A stretch of 64,000 nt of DNA, taken from positions 248,001 through 312,000 of the forward strand of contig NZ_SIHX01000006.1 in the NCBI RefSeq assembly GCF_004320525.1. The letters run 5' to 3'. This DNA is from Arthrobacter sp. S39 (lineage in GTDB: Bacteria; Actinomycetota; Actinomycetes; Actinomycetales; Micrococcaceae). Positions within the stretch are counted from its first letter, which is position 1. Each line of letters opens with the position of its first letter. The position numbers were made by a program, and so were the translations under genes. Of this stretch, positions 1 through 8,472 are shown in pieces. The notes beneath the pieces are model-generated. The model was given only the letters and a program-made list of their open reading frames with translations, searched no databases and was not told where the DNA came from.

Positions 1-89
1 AGCACGACATCCTCGTGGTGGGCGAAGAGGGCGCCGAGAACATCACCAAGTTCCCCTTCGGACCGGAGTACAACATCATCGGAGCCTGA
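1..89 (+). CDS. C-terminal fragment of an unidentified protein
   Basis: The third reading frame is open from the window edge to a TGA at 87-89 and gives 28 residues ending in FGPEYNIIGA. It is followed 17 bp later by a strong terminator stem, as expected for a real gene end. The fragment is too short to assign. Its neighbours suggest a carbohydrate-related operon upstream of the window, which is inference only. Confidence 0.55.
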   Translation, partial: HDILVVGEEGAENITKFPFGPEYNIIGA

Positions 90-106
90 TACCTCCTCGC
101 TGATGG

Positions 107-140
107 AAGCGGCGCCGCACTCGTTGCGGCGCCGCTTTCC
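107..140 (+). terminator. Rho-independent terminator after the first gene
   Basis: Perfect 12-bp stem (AAGCGGCGCCGC at 107-118 with its complement at 126-137) around a 7-nt loop. The right arm runs into TTTCC. It separates the partial upstream gene from the operator of the first beta-propeller gene. Confidence 0.85.
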
Positions 141-142
141 TG

Positions 143-169
143 TGTTCAGTTTTGTGCAGTCTGTTCACT
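143..169 (+). promoter_or_regulatory. Stepped direct-repeat operator upstream of the first propeller gene
   Basis: Three copies of an octamer, TGTTCAGT (143), TGTGCAGT (153) and TGTTCACT (162), with start-to-start steps of 10 and 9 bp. The same arrangement with the same steps occurs at 11119-11145, and on the minus strand at 9899-9864. Direct repeats at about one helical turn are typical of DeoR-family binding sites, so the regulator at 9947-11101 is the likely ligand (inference). Confidence 0.65.
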
Positions 170-296
170 GAGAACTTCGCCGCAGATAGTGTTCTGAACC
201 AAGGTCTGGCCAGCCTGGGACACACATACGTCCGGAACAACCACTTGCCCAAACCTGGATCAACCCCCTGCGGGTTACTCAATGAGGAGATCTTCC

Positions 297-2321
297 ATGT
301 CCAACTTCGCAATCAACCGCCGCCAGCTGCTGCAGGCCGGGGGCGTCGGTGGCCTCGCCGCCGCACTGGCAGCCATGTCACCAGGCGCCGCCCAGGCAGC
401 CCCCAAGCAACAGGCCGCAGGCGGCCCCATCATCACCGACCTCGGACCCGCGGTGGTCCAGTTTTCGCTGATGAGCTCGCTGCTGGTCGGCGACACGGTC
501 TACATCGGCTCCCGCAACCTGAACCCGGTGCGCATTATCGGCTTCCACCTCCCCACACAAACCATCACGTCACGCACCGACCTGGGCTCGGGCTACAGCA
601 TCCAGGCACTGGCCGCCGATGCCACCGGCCAATACCTGTACGCAGGAGTCCTCCGCGACGGGATCGACGGGAAACCAAACATCTACCGCTGGGACCTGGG
701 CACCCCCGACCAGCCCGCAATAGGAGTCGGCGAAACCGGCGACCGTGACATCCGCTCCCTGGCCGTCGCCCCCGACGGCAAGGTCTACGCTGCCGGCGGC
801 GGGCTCACCACCAATGCCCCGGCCCTGTGGGAATACGACCCCGCCACGAACGCCACCACCAGCTGGGGCGTGCCGGACCCGGGAGCAACCATCGCGCAGT
901 CCGTTGCGGCCACCGCCAGCACCGTCTACTTCGGCACAGGCAGTACGCTCGGCGGAGGAAACGGCTCAAGCCCCGCCCGGCTGTTTGCCTTCGACCGGAC
1001 CACAAAGACGTCCACAAACATCCTGCCCGCCGACGTGGCGACGGGCGTGTCCGTGACTTCCCTCAGCGTGCTGGACGGGCAGCTGGGAGTCGGCGTCAAG
1101 GGTCCAGGGAAGTCCGTACTGATCAATCTGGCTGATCACTCCAAATACACGATCATCCCGAAGACCGGCGTGATGTTCCGGCAGCTCGGGAACCAGGTGT
1201 TCTTCGTCAAGGAACCGGGCGTCTGGGCCTACAACATCACGACGAAGAAAATAACGCAGATCCTCACGGAGGACGTGGGCGCGATGTGGGGCCTGGACGT
1301 CCACGGCACCAAAGCGGTCACGGTATCGTCCTACGACGTCATCGAGATCAACCCTGCCACGGCGACAGCCGTGAAGTACGACCTCACCGAGGCCGGAGCG
1401 CCCGGCGGACCACAGCTGTGCATGGGCCTCGCAGCAGGCGCCGGCGATGTCTACGTGGGCGGCACCGGAACCATCGCCCGCCACCAGCTGGCATCCGGAC
1501 AGGTCTCCTACCTCCGGGCCACCGGCGAAGCGAAAGACGCCGTCGTCGTCGGCGGTGTCCTCTACACCGGCCAATACAACTCACGGGGCATCTATGCCTA
1601 CGACCCCACCACCGGGCAGCTCCCCTTCCAGGTCGCCGCACTTCCCGCCGGGCAGAACCGGCCGCTCGATGTCTGCTGGGATGCCGTCAACGGGCTCGTC
1701 ATCGCAGGCGCCCAGAACGACACCGGCGGCGGCGGGTGTTTCGCCGCCTACAACCCGGTCACCAGCCAGGTCACCACCAAGGTCAACCCGATCGACAGCC
1801 TCCAGATGGTCCGCGCGGTGGCAACAAAAGACGGCGTTGCCTACCTCGGCGGCGACAACATCTACGCCAGCGGCCCGCGCAGCACCGTTGTCGCCTGGGA
1901 TCCGGTCGCCAACCAGGAACTGTGGCGCATCGATCCCGGCCAGAGCGAAGGCATCGCCGCCCTCGCCATCCAGGGCCGGTACCTCTACGGCATGTCCCGG
2001 CGTGCTGCCGGCCTGTTCGTCATTGACCTGGATACCCGCCAGCTCGTCCATACCGGCGATCTGAGCGGCGTGTGCACGGACTTCGGGGCCCTGACGGTCA
2101 GCCGGGGCATCGTCTACGGTGTCTCCGACACGACGGTCTTCCGCATCGACCCCATCACCTTCGCCGTCTCAGTGGTAGTGGCCGGCATCAACGGGGGCTG
2201 GTACAGCGGCCCGCACATTGCCGCGGACGAGGACGGCCTGCTGTACACGACCCGGGGCACCAACCTCGTCCGGATTGACGACGTCGGAGCAATGCAGACC
2301 CTGCGGCGCCAACCGGCTTGA
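297..2321 (+). CDS. Tat-exported beta-propeller protein (copy 1)
   Basis: 674-residue secreted protein. The ATG at 297 is preferred over the in-frame ATG at 282 because GAGGAG at 285-290 is well spaced for it. Residues 5-11 (INRRQLL) form a twin-arginine motif, followed by an Ala/Gly-rich h-region and an AQA-type cleavage site near residue 36. The rest is repeating blades of the pattern 'VYxGxxxxLxxYDPxT', as in PQQ-like or WD40-like propellers. No catalytic signature is visible, so it may bind ligand or be an uncharacterised lyase/hydrolase. It is a close paralogue of the gene at 3383-5401 and shares the DeoR-type operator with the ABC operon facing it. The specific substrate cannot be told. 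Confidence 0.75.
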   Translation: MSNFAINRRQLLQAGGVGGLAAALAAMSPGAAQAAPKQQAAGGPIITDLGPAVVQFSLMSSLLVGDTVYIGSRNLNPVRIIGFHLPTQTITSRTDLGSGYSIQALAADATGQYLYAGVLRDGIDGKPNIYRWDLGTPDQPAIGVGETGDRDIRSLAVAPDGKVYAAGGGLTTNAPALWEYDPATNATTSWGVPDPGATIAQSVAATASTVYFGTGSTLGGGNGSSPARLFAFDRTTKTSTNILPADVATGVSVTSLSVLDGQLGVGVKGPGKSVLINLADHSKYTIIPKTGVMFRQLGNQVFFVKEPGVWAYNITTKKITQILTEDVGAMWGLDVHGTKAVTVSSYDVIEINPATATAVKYDLTEAGAPGGPQLCMGLAAGAGDVYVGGTGTIARHQLASGQVSYLRATGEAKDAVVVGGVLYTGQYNSRGIYAYDPTTGQLPFQVAALPAGQNRPLDVCWDAVNGLVIAGAQNDTGGGGCFAAYNPVTSQVTTKVNPIDSLQMVRAVATKDGVAYLGGDNIYASGPRSTVVAWDPVANQELWRIDPGQSEGIAALAIQGRYLYGMSRRAAGLFVIDLDTRQLVHTGDLSGVCTDFGALTVSRGIVYGVSDTTVFRIDPITFAVSVVVAGINGGWYSGPHIAADEDGLLYTTRGTNLVRIDDVGAMQTLRRQPA

Positions 2322-2352
2322 CCCGGGCACGGCGGCCACTCCGCCGTTGCCC

Positions 2353-2394
2353 AACGCAAAGGGTGGACACGAAACCGTGTCCACCCTTTGCGTT
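2353..2394. terminator. Bidirectional terminator between convergent genes
   Basis: Perfect 18-bp inverted repeat (arm 2353-2370 and its complement 2377-2394) with a 6-nt GAAACC loop. It ends in TTTGCGTT, and on the other strand likewise. It lies between the plus-strand propeller gene and the minus-strand ROK gene, so it can serve both. Confidence 0.9.
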
Positions 2395-2419
2395 CAGCCG
2401 TGGTTGCTGGTCTATGAAG

Positions 2420-3373
2420 TCAGGCGGCGGCCGGGATCGCGGCGCCGACTGCACCAATGGGCAGCCCGGGGGGCACAAGCCGGACACGCTGTCCCAGAGC
2501 CAGCCCGGCAAGAAACGGTGATTGCGCATCCGTGCGGGCCAGTTCCTGGCGGATTCCGCTGAGCAGCGGTTGCCCCAGGGCGTTCAGGCCTCCACCGACG
2601 TAGACGGTGGAGGGGTCGTAGGTCAGCCCGAGGACACGGATGGCCGTGGCGGTGGCCTGGAAGAACCGGTCCTGGATTGCCCTGGCCTGCGGATGGCCCG
2701 TGAGCGCCTGCTCGAAGAGTGACACTGCCGGCCAGGGGCCCTCGCCCTCCCACTGACGGGCAATGCCCGATCCCGAGGCGAGCATTTCGAGGCAGCCCGT
2801 TTGGCCGCAGGGGCACCGCCCGGCGTGCAGGCCCATGGGCAGGTGACCGATTTCTCCGGCTGCACCGGAGGCTCCCCGCACCAGCGCACCGTTGCTGACA
2901 AAGCCCGCCGCCAAACCGGTCCCCAGGTTAAGGTAGGCGCTGGATTTCTGCCTGAATTCCTGGCCCTCCGAGAGCAGATGGTGGGCGCCCAGCGCAGCGG
3001 CGTTGACATCGTTTTCGACGTGGACCTCGAGTCCGAGCTCACGGTGCGCCAGCGTGCCCAGCTCCAGGCTCGCGACGCCGACGTTCACCGCATTCGATAC
3101 GTGCCCGGAAAAGGTATCCACCGTCCCCGGGATCCCGATGCCCACGCTGGCGACGGAATACCCCGCCAGGTCCCCCGCGCTGCGCAGCTCCCCGATGACG
3201 TCGAAGAGAGTGCGAAGCAGCTCCCGGTTTCCGTGGCCGGTGGGGCGGCGCAGCGTGTGCAGAACGTGGTTGTCGCCGTCGATGGCCACAGCTTCCGTTT
3301 TGGTTCCGCCGATGTCCACACCGATCCTCATGGTGCGCATGGACGGTTGCACTGGAGTGATTGACTCTGGCAT
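2420..3373 (-). CDS. ROK-family sugar kinase
   Basis: 317-residue cytoplasmic kinase that most likely phosphorylates a hexose or hexosamine with ATP. It has the phosphate-binding motif GVDIGGTKTEA near the N-terminus, the catalytic stretch ENDVNAAALG, the ROK motif GEIGHLPMG, and the zinc motif CPCGQTGCLE. There is no N-terminal winged helix, so it is a kinase rather than a NagC/Mlc-type repressor. The ATG at 3373 lies 9 bp past the stop of the propeller gene with AGGGG just upstream, indicating the last gene of the operon; a later start at MRIGVDIGG (3331) is possible. Sugar specificity cannot be read from the sequence. Confidence 0.85.
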   Translation of the reverse strand: MPESITPVQPSMRTMRIGVDIGGTKTEAVAIDGDNHVLHTLRRPTGHGNRELLRTLFDVIGELRSAGDLAGYSVASVGIGIPGTVDTFSGHVSNAVNVGVASLELGTLAHRELGLEVHVENDVNAAALGAHHLLSEGQEFRQKSSAYLNLGTGLAAGFVSNGALVRGASGAAGEIGHLPMGLHAGRCPCGQTGCLEMLASGSGIARQWEGEGPWPAVSLFEQALTGHPQARAIQDRFFQATATAIRVLGLTYDPSTVYVGGGLNALGQPLLSGIRQELARTDAQSPFLAGLALGQRVRLVPPGLPIGAVGAAIPAAA

Positions 3374-3382
3374 CAAGGACCC

Positions 3383-5401
3383 CTACTTCCTCGGGTGGTC
3401 GTCGATCCGGATGAGGTTGCGGCCACGCATGGTGTACAGGTAGCCATCCTCGTCGTTGGTGATGTGGGATCCGCTGTACCAGCCGCCGTTGGTGTCCGCG
3501 AGGACCGTTGCCACGTCGAATGTCTTTGGGTCGAAGCGGAACACGTTGGTGTCCGAGACGCCGTAGATTGCGCCGCGGTTGGCCACCAGGGCGCCGAATC
3601 CGTAGGACAGGGACCTGATGTCTGCCTGGTGCACGAGTGTGCGCGTGGGGATGTCGATGACGAAGATGCCGCCCTTGCGGGTCAGCCCATACAGGTTCCG
3701 GCCCTGGATGGCGAGTGCGGAAATGCCCGCCCCCATTCCGGGTTCGAGCCGCCAGAGCTCCGTGCCTGCTACGGGGTCGAAGGCGACAACGGTGCCAGGG
3801 CCGTCCAGCGTGGGCAGGCCGCCGCCGAGGTAGGCCACGCCGTCGCGGGTGGCTACGGCGCGCAGGAGTTGGCGGTTGTCGATCGGGTTGATGAAGCACT
3901 GTTTCGCCCCGGTGGCAGGATCGTAGGTCCAGAAGGACCCGCCGCCCTCGGTGTCGGACTGCGCGGCGACCAGCATGAGCCTGTTGACGTCGTCCCAACA
4001 AACGTCGAGCGGCCGGTTCTGCGCGCCGGGGAAGTCGGCCGCCTGGTGGATCGGCAGGCCGCTGAGCGGATCGTATTTCCAGATGCCCTGCGAGCTGTAC
4101 TGGCCCGTGTAGAGGACACCGTCAACGATGACGGCGTCCTTGGCCTCGCCCTGGGACTGCAGGTTGACCACCTCGCCGGTGGCGAGCGAGTGGCGGGCGA
4201 TCACGCCGTTTCCGCCGACGTAGGCGAAACCTGCGCCCGCGGCAATGCCCATGACCGTCTGGGGAGTGGCAGATGCGCCTGCTTCACCAAGGTCGGTGAT
4301 CGCCATGCCCCCTGTGCCGGGGTCGATCTCGGCCACGAAGCCGTAGCCCGAGGTGGCCAGGATTTTGTTGTTCCTGGCGTCCACGCCCCAGATTTCGCCG
4401 AGGGACGGGCCTCTGAGGGTCAGCTGTGAGACCGAGTTCGTGGGCACGGAGTAAGCGCACAGGCCCGTCTCGTTGGCGAAGTAGACCTGGTCGCCGATGC
4501 TGGTGAAGTTCTTGGCGGTCTTGCCGATGGACGTCGCCACGGCGTAGGAAGCGAGGTTGCCCAGGTCCATGAGGGCCACCTTCGACTGCTGGGTGGACGC
4601 TGCGGAACTGACCAGGAGTTTGTCGCCGAGGATGGCCAGTTCCCGGATACTGGGATCGGCCAGCATCTCCGAGGGCGTGACATTCGCGAAGGTTCGGGTG
4701 GCGCGGCTATACGCCCAGAGGCAGGCACGGCCCGCGCTGCCGCCGCCGCCGAGGGTGCTCCCGGCGCCGAAGAAGACCGTGGCGTCCGTGGCCGCAACCG
4801 CGCGCGCCAGCGTGGCGCCCGTGTCCGGGATGCCCAGGCTGATGACCTGGCCGCTTACCGGGTCATACTCCCACAACGCCGGCTTGGTGGGACTCCCGCC
4901 GCCCACCGCGTACAGGCGGCCGTCCGGTGCCACGCTGAGATCGCGCACGTCGCGGTCACCGATCCGGCCGATCGGCGTTGCCTTCGTGGACAGGCTGGCC
5001 AGGTCCCAGCGGTAGAGGTTCGGCAGGGTGCCAACGGCATTTTGGAGGACGCCGGCGTACAAGTAGCGGCCCGTGGAATCGGCCGCCAGGGCCTGGATGC
5101 TGTAGCCCGTGTCCAGCACGGTCTCGCCCACCACCTTGCCTGAAGGTACGTGGAAAGCGACGATCCGGACGGGATCGAGATTGCGGGAACCGATGTAAAC
5201 GATGTCGCCGACCAAAATCGAACTCATCAGCGAAAACTGGACCACCGCCGGTCCCAGGTCGACGATGTCGGTGGTGCCGGCTGCGGGGGCCGTGCCCGTC
5301 GCCGCTGCCGGTCCGGACGAGGTCAGGCCCAGGGCGGCCGCGAGGCCGGCTGCGCCGCCTGCCTGGAGGATGGCGCGCCTGCTGATATGCGAGATCTGCA
5401 T
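3383..5401 (-). CDS. Tat-exported beta-propeller protein (copy 2)
   Basis: 672-residue paralogue of the protein at 297-2321, with near-identical phrases throughout (for example VDLGPAVVQFSLMSS and VGDIVYIGSRNL). The N-terminus ISRRAILQAGG is a twin-arginine signal, with cleavage expected near residue 35. Repeated propeller blades follow to the end. AAAGGAAG is 6 nt before the ATG. It lies in the ABC-importer operon between the dehydrogenase and the ROK kinase, so it probably acts outside the membrane on the substrate that the transporter takes in, perhaps binding or cleaving it (inference). Two copies in opposite orientation on either side of one terminator suggest an old duplication. Confidence 0.75.
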   Translation of the reverse strand: MQISHISRRAILQAGGAAGLAAALGLTSSGPAAATGTAPAAGTTDIVDLGPAVVQFSLMSSILVGDIVYIGSRNLDPVRIVAFHVPSGKVVGETVLDTGYSIQALAADSTGRYLYAGVLQNAVGTLPNLYRWDLASLSTKATPIGRIGDRDVRDLSVAPDGRLYAVGGGSPTKPALWEYDPVSGQVISLGIPDTGATLARAVAATDATVFFGAGSTLGGGGSAGRACLWAYSRATRTFANVTPSEMLADPSIRELAILGDKLLVSSAASTQQSKVALMDLGNLASYAVATSIGKTAKNFTSIGDQVYFANETGLCAYSVPTNSVSQLTLRGPSLGEIWGVDARNNKILATSGYGFVAEIDPGTGGMAITDLGEAGASATPQTVMGIAAGAGFAYVGGNGVIARHSLATGEVVNLQSQGEAKDAVIVDGVLYTGQYSSQGIWKYDPLSGLPIHQAADFPGAQNRPLDVCWDDVNRLMLVAAQSDTEGGGSFWTYDPATGAKQCFINPIDNRQLLRAVATRDGVAYLGGGLPTLDGPGTVVAFDPVAGTELWRLEPGMGAGISALAIQGRNLYGLTRKGGIFVIDIPTRTLVHQADIRSLSYGFGALVANRGAIYGVSDTNVFRFDPKTFDVATVLADTNGGWYSGSHITNDEDGYLYTMRGRNLIRIDDHPRK

Positions 5402-5448
5402 TGAACTTCCTTTGTGCTGGAGGGGAGGTGAAAAGCTGTGGCGACGTG

Positions 5449-5516
5449 CCGCCGTCGTACTTTTTGGGCAGGAAGTACCGCGGAAGTATTCGCTGAAGTC
5501 CCGCGTACGACGGCGG
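5449..5516. other. Intercistronic inverted repeat
   Basis: Perfect 12-bp arms (5449-5460 and 5505-5516) around a 44-nt loop, between the dehydrogenase and propeller genes of one operon. There is no T-run on the minus strand, so mRNA processing or partial attenuation is more likely than full termination. Confidence 0.4.
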
Positions 5517-5524
5517 TGCGCCGG

Positions 5525-6538
5525 TTATGCGGTGAAGGCCAGGTCCTCGACCCGGACGGGGAAGCGCAGCGGTTCGCCGCGGGAGATACGGTGGGCCTCG
5601 GCCACTGCGGTGGCCGCCAGCCGCTCCAGCTCGCTGCCGAGTGACCCGGCAAGGTGCGGGGTCAGCAGGACATTCGGGTTGGAGTAGAAGCCCGAATCCA
5701 TGGGCAGGACCCACGGAGTGGTGACGTCCAGGACGGCAAACAGTTCGTGCCGTTCCAGGCGCGCCAGCAGTGCATCCTGGTCCACCAACTCGCCGCGGGC
5801 GGTGTTGATGAAGGTGGACCCGGTGCGCAGGCGCGCAATCAGTCCGGCATTGATCATGTTGAGGGTGGTGGGAAGCGATGGCGCATGCAATGACACCACG
5901 TCGCTGCTTTCGATCAGTTCCTCCAGGCCCACCAGCTGCACGCCGAGGTTCGCCGCCTCATCCGGGCCCAGGTACGGGTCTGCCACCACGACGTCGAGTT
6001 CGAACGGTTTGAGCAGACGGATGACGTGCCTGCCGATTTTGGAGGCTCCGATGATGCCCACCCGTTTGCCGTAGTTGCCCATGTCCGGGAATAGTCCATC
6101 CGGCTCGACGGGTGTCTTGTCACGGTGCAGCGTCCGCGCAATCTGCAGGACCCTTTTATTAGCCAGCAGAATCATGGCCAGCGCGTATTCAGCCACCGGG
6201 ATCGCGTTGGCGTCTGCTGCCGTGCTGACCTGGATGCCGCGGGTCCAGCACTCACCATCCACATGGTGTTTCACCGTCCCGCCGGCGTGCAGGATGTGGC
6301 GCAGCCGCGGGGCGGTGTCCAGGACGGCCGCATCCACCGTGGCGCAGTTCCACCCGGTGATGAGGATGTCGGTTTCGGCCAGCAGCCCCCGCGAACGGGA
6401 AGAGGTGAACTCCTCCATGGGCTCGGGGCTCAGCAGGCGCAGGCCGGCGTTCAGGGATTCCAGGCTTCGGGTGGAGAAGATCCTCGGGGCGACGCCGGGG
6501 CCCATGGCAAGGGAAACGTTCAGCATTTCCGGACTCAT
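5525..6538 (-). CDS. D-isomer-specific 2-hydroxyacid dehydrogenase-like protein
   Basis: 337 residues; the ATG at 6538 overlaps the stop of the permease gene (ATGA) and has CAGGAG upstream. The family normally reduces 2-ketoacids with NAD(P)H. Visible are the Rossmann segment VGIIGASKIGR (161-170, with Ser in place of the middle Gly of GxGxxG), the substrate-binding Arg248 in NTARGELVD and the catalytic His295 in LLTPHLAGS. The position of the third catalytic residue, the Glu of the usual 'DVxxPEP', reads DVTTPWVLP, so Trp276 replaces Glu. Activity may be altered or lost. The operon context points to oxidation or reduction of a sugar acid. Confidence 0.8.
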   Translation of the reverse strand: MSPEMLNVSLAMGPGVAPRIFSTRSLESLNAGLRLLSPEPMEEFTSSRSRGLLAETDILITGWNCATVDAAVLDTAPRLRHILHAGGTVKHHVDGECWTRGIQVSTAADANAIPVAEYALAMILLANKRVLQIARTLHRDKTPVEPDGLFPDMGNYGKRVGIIGASKIGRHVIRLLKPFELDVVVADPYLGPDEAANLGVQLVGLEELIESSDVVSLHAPSLPTTLNMINAGLIARLRTGSTFINTARGELVDQDALLARLERHELFAVLDVTTPWVLPMDSGFYSNPNVLLTPHLAGSLGSELERLAATAVAEAHRISRGEPLRFPVRVEDLAFTA

Positions 6539-7476
6539 TTGACGGCTCCTGCGGTCAGCCCGGACTTCCAGAAGCGCTGCAGCATGATGAACGCCACCAG
6601 CAGCGGAATGATGGAGAGCAGCGAGCCGGTGATCACCATGGGGACAAACTCGGGCTGGGGAACCGCGTAGCCCTGCCAGATGGAGATGCCCACGCTGACG
6701 GGCAGCAGCTGCTGGTCCTGGAGCATGACCAGGGGAAGCATGAAGTTGTTCCACACCCCGACAAACTGGAAGAGGGCAATGGTGATGTAGCCGGGCATCA
6801 TCATGGGCAGGCCCAGGGAGAAAAAGGAGCGGATGGGGCCGGCGCCGTCCACGCGCGCTGCCTCCAGCGTTTCCATGGGGACGTAGGAGGAGGCATAGAC
6901 GCGGGCCAGGTACACGCCGAACGGGTTGCAGAGGACAGGGATCAGGATGGCCCAGATGGTGTTGGTCATTCCCACCACCGATGCCAGCAGGTACATGGGC
7001 AGCACCGTTGCCGTGTTCGGAATCAGGACGCCAACCAGCACGAAGCCGAACAGCGAGTCCTTGCCGCGGAACTGGAATTTATCAAAGGCATACCCGGCCA
7101 TGACGGAGATGAGGCTGCCAACCACGGCACCGACGCCGGCATAAAGAATGGAGTTGCCCATCCAGCGGAAGAACAGGCCCCCGTCCTGGGCAGCCACGGC
7201 TGCGATGTTTTCGAAGAGGGCAAAGTTGCCCAGGGCGTAGGCGCTGGTGCCGTAGAGGTCTGCGGCGTTCTTGGTGGACGCGAAAAGCAGCCACAGGACC
7301 GGAACCACCATGTAGAGGGATCCCAGGACCAGCAGGCCGTTGACAGTGAGCTTGCTGCCGAAACCGCCTTGCCGGGCGGTGGACTGGCGTGCCGTGGACT
7401 TCCGGCGCTGCGCGGGTTTCTTAGCCATGGGCTTGGTCTCTTTGGTCCGGGCGACGGGCAGGGTATTGGTGCTCAT
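6535..7476 (-). CDS. Carbohydrate ABC transporter permease (MalG type)
   Basis: 313-residue inner-membrane protein with about six hydrophobic segments after a basic N-terminal tail (residues 1-35). The conserved cytoplasmic EAA loop reads LEAARVDGAGPIRSFFSLGLP, which binds an ATPase subunit. The start ATG overlaps the stop of the partner permease by 4 nt. No ATPase gene is present, as is usual for actinobacterial CUT1 importers that share an MsiK-type ATPase encoded elsewhere. Confidence 0.9.
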   Translation of the reverse strand: MSTNTLPVARTKETKPMAKKPAQRRKSTARQSTARQGGFGSKLTVNGLLVLGSLYMVVPVLWLLFASTKNAADLYGTSAYALGNFALFENIAAVAAQDGGLFFRWMGNSILYAGVGAVVGSLISVMAGYAFDKFQFRGKDSLFGFVLVGVLIPNTATVLPMYLLASVVGMTNTIWAILIPVLCNPFGVYLARVYASSYVPMETLEAARVDGAGPIRSFFSLGLPMMMPGYITIALFQFVGVWNNFMLPLVMLQDQQLLPVSVGISIWQGYAVPQPEFVPMVITGSLLSIIPLLVAFIMLQRFWKSGLTAGAVK

Positions 7477-8420
7477 GGTTTGTTCATCCTGGAACTGAAG
7501 CGGGTGACAACCAGGGACAGGATAGCTGCCAGCCCGGCAATGATGATCGAGGCGGCCGCTGCCTGGTTAAGGTTGTGCCTGATGAAGGCCGCGTCGTACG
7601 CCCACAGATTGGGCACCCAGGTACTGGTGATGGACGGGGTGGCCTTGGCGATGATGGAGGGCTCGGTGAAGAGCTGCAAGGTTCCAATGATGGTGAACAG
7701 CATGATCACGCCCAGCGCCGGCAGGATGAGCGGGAATTTGATGCTCAGCGCCGTCCTGATTTCGTTGGCACCGTCCACCCGCGCCGCTTCCAGGATTTCC
7801 CGGGGAACGGCCTGCAGTGCGGTGAACAGGATGATGACGTTGTAGCCGGTCCATTCCCACACGCCGATGTTGACGATTGCCGGGAGGACCAAGTGCGCAT
7901 CCAGGAAGTTGATCTGGATGCCGCCGCCCTGGAGCGCCTGCACCAGCGGGCTGATACCGGGAGTGTAGAGGTAGGCCCAGATCAGGGCAGCGATGACGCC
8001 GGGCACGGCGTGCGGAAGGAAGACGAGCAGCTGGAACAGCTTGCGTGCCCGGGCAACCGTTGCATCAAGGAGGAGCGCGAAGACGACTGCGCTTCCCACC
8101 ATGACGGGAATGTAGATCAGGCAGTACAACCCAAGCCGGGCGATGCCGCTGACGAAGGATTCCGAGGCAAGGACCTGGAAGTAGTTCTCGAGTCCCACAA
8201 AAACGGTCTTGGCTTCGCCGAATCCGAGGCCCGATTTCTGCTGTGCATAGAAGCTCAGCACAATCGAGTAGATGACCGGTGCCACCATGGCGATGGCAAA
8301 TACGGCGAAGAACGGGACCAGGAAGATGGCGGCGGTCCTGCCGCCGGTTCCGGAGGCTGCACTGCGTCCTGGGGCGGCGCCGCGCTTGCGGAGCGGGACA
8401 GTAGGGGCCTGAAGGGCCAT
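7473..8420 (-). CDS. Carbohydrate ABC transporter permease (MalF type)
   Basis: 315-residue permease with a basic, Gly/Ala-rich N-terminal tail and six or so membrane spans. The EAA loop is at EILEAARVDGANEIRTALSI. AGGAGA sits 6 nt before the ATG. It follows the binding-protein gene after a 52-nt gap holding a strong hairpin and overlaps the second permease by 4 nt, so the two permeases are translationally coupled and form the channel. Confidence 0.9.
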   Translation of the reverse strand: MALQAPTVPLRKRGAAPGRSAASGTGGRTAAIFLVPFFAVFAIAMVAPVIYSIVLSFYAQQKSGLGFGEAKTVFVGLENYFQVLASESFVSGIARLGLYCLIYIPVMVGSAVVFALLLDATVARARKLFQLLVFLPHAVPGVIAALIWAYLYTPGISPLVQALQGGGIQINFLDAHLVLPAIVNIGVWEWTGYNVIILFTALQAVPREILEAARVDGANEIRTALSIKFPLILPALGVIMLFTIIGTLQLFTEPSIIAKATPSITSTWVPNLWAYDAAFIRHNLNQAAAASIIIAGLAAILSLVVTRFSSRMNKP

Positions 8421-8436
8421 GATGATCTCCTAACTG

Positions 8437-8466
8437 ACTGGGCTGCCTCCTCGGAGGCAGCCCAGT
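8437..8466 (-). other. Hairpin between binding-protein and permease genes
   Basis: A 30-nt near-perfect palindrome with 14 paired positions and a 2-nt centre lies in the gap after the binding-protein stop. No U-run follows. Such hairpins usually protect the upstream message, so that more binding protein than permease is made. Confidence 0.65.
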
Positions 8467-8472
8467 GTGTAA

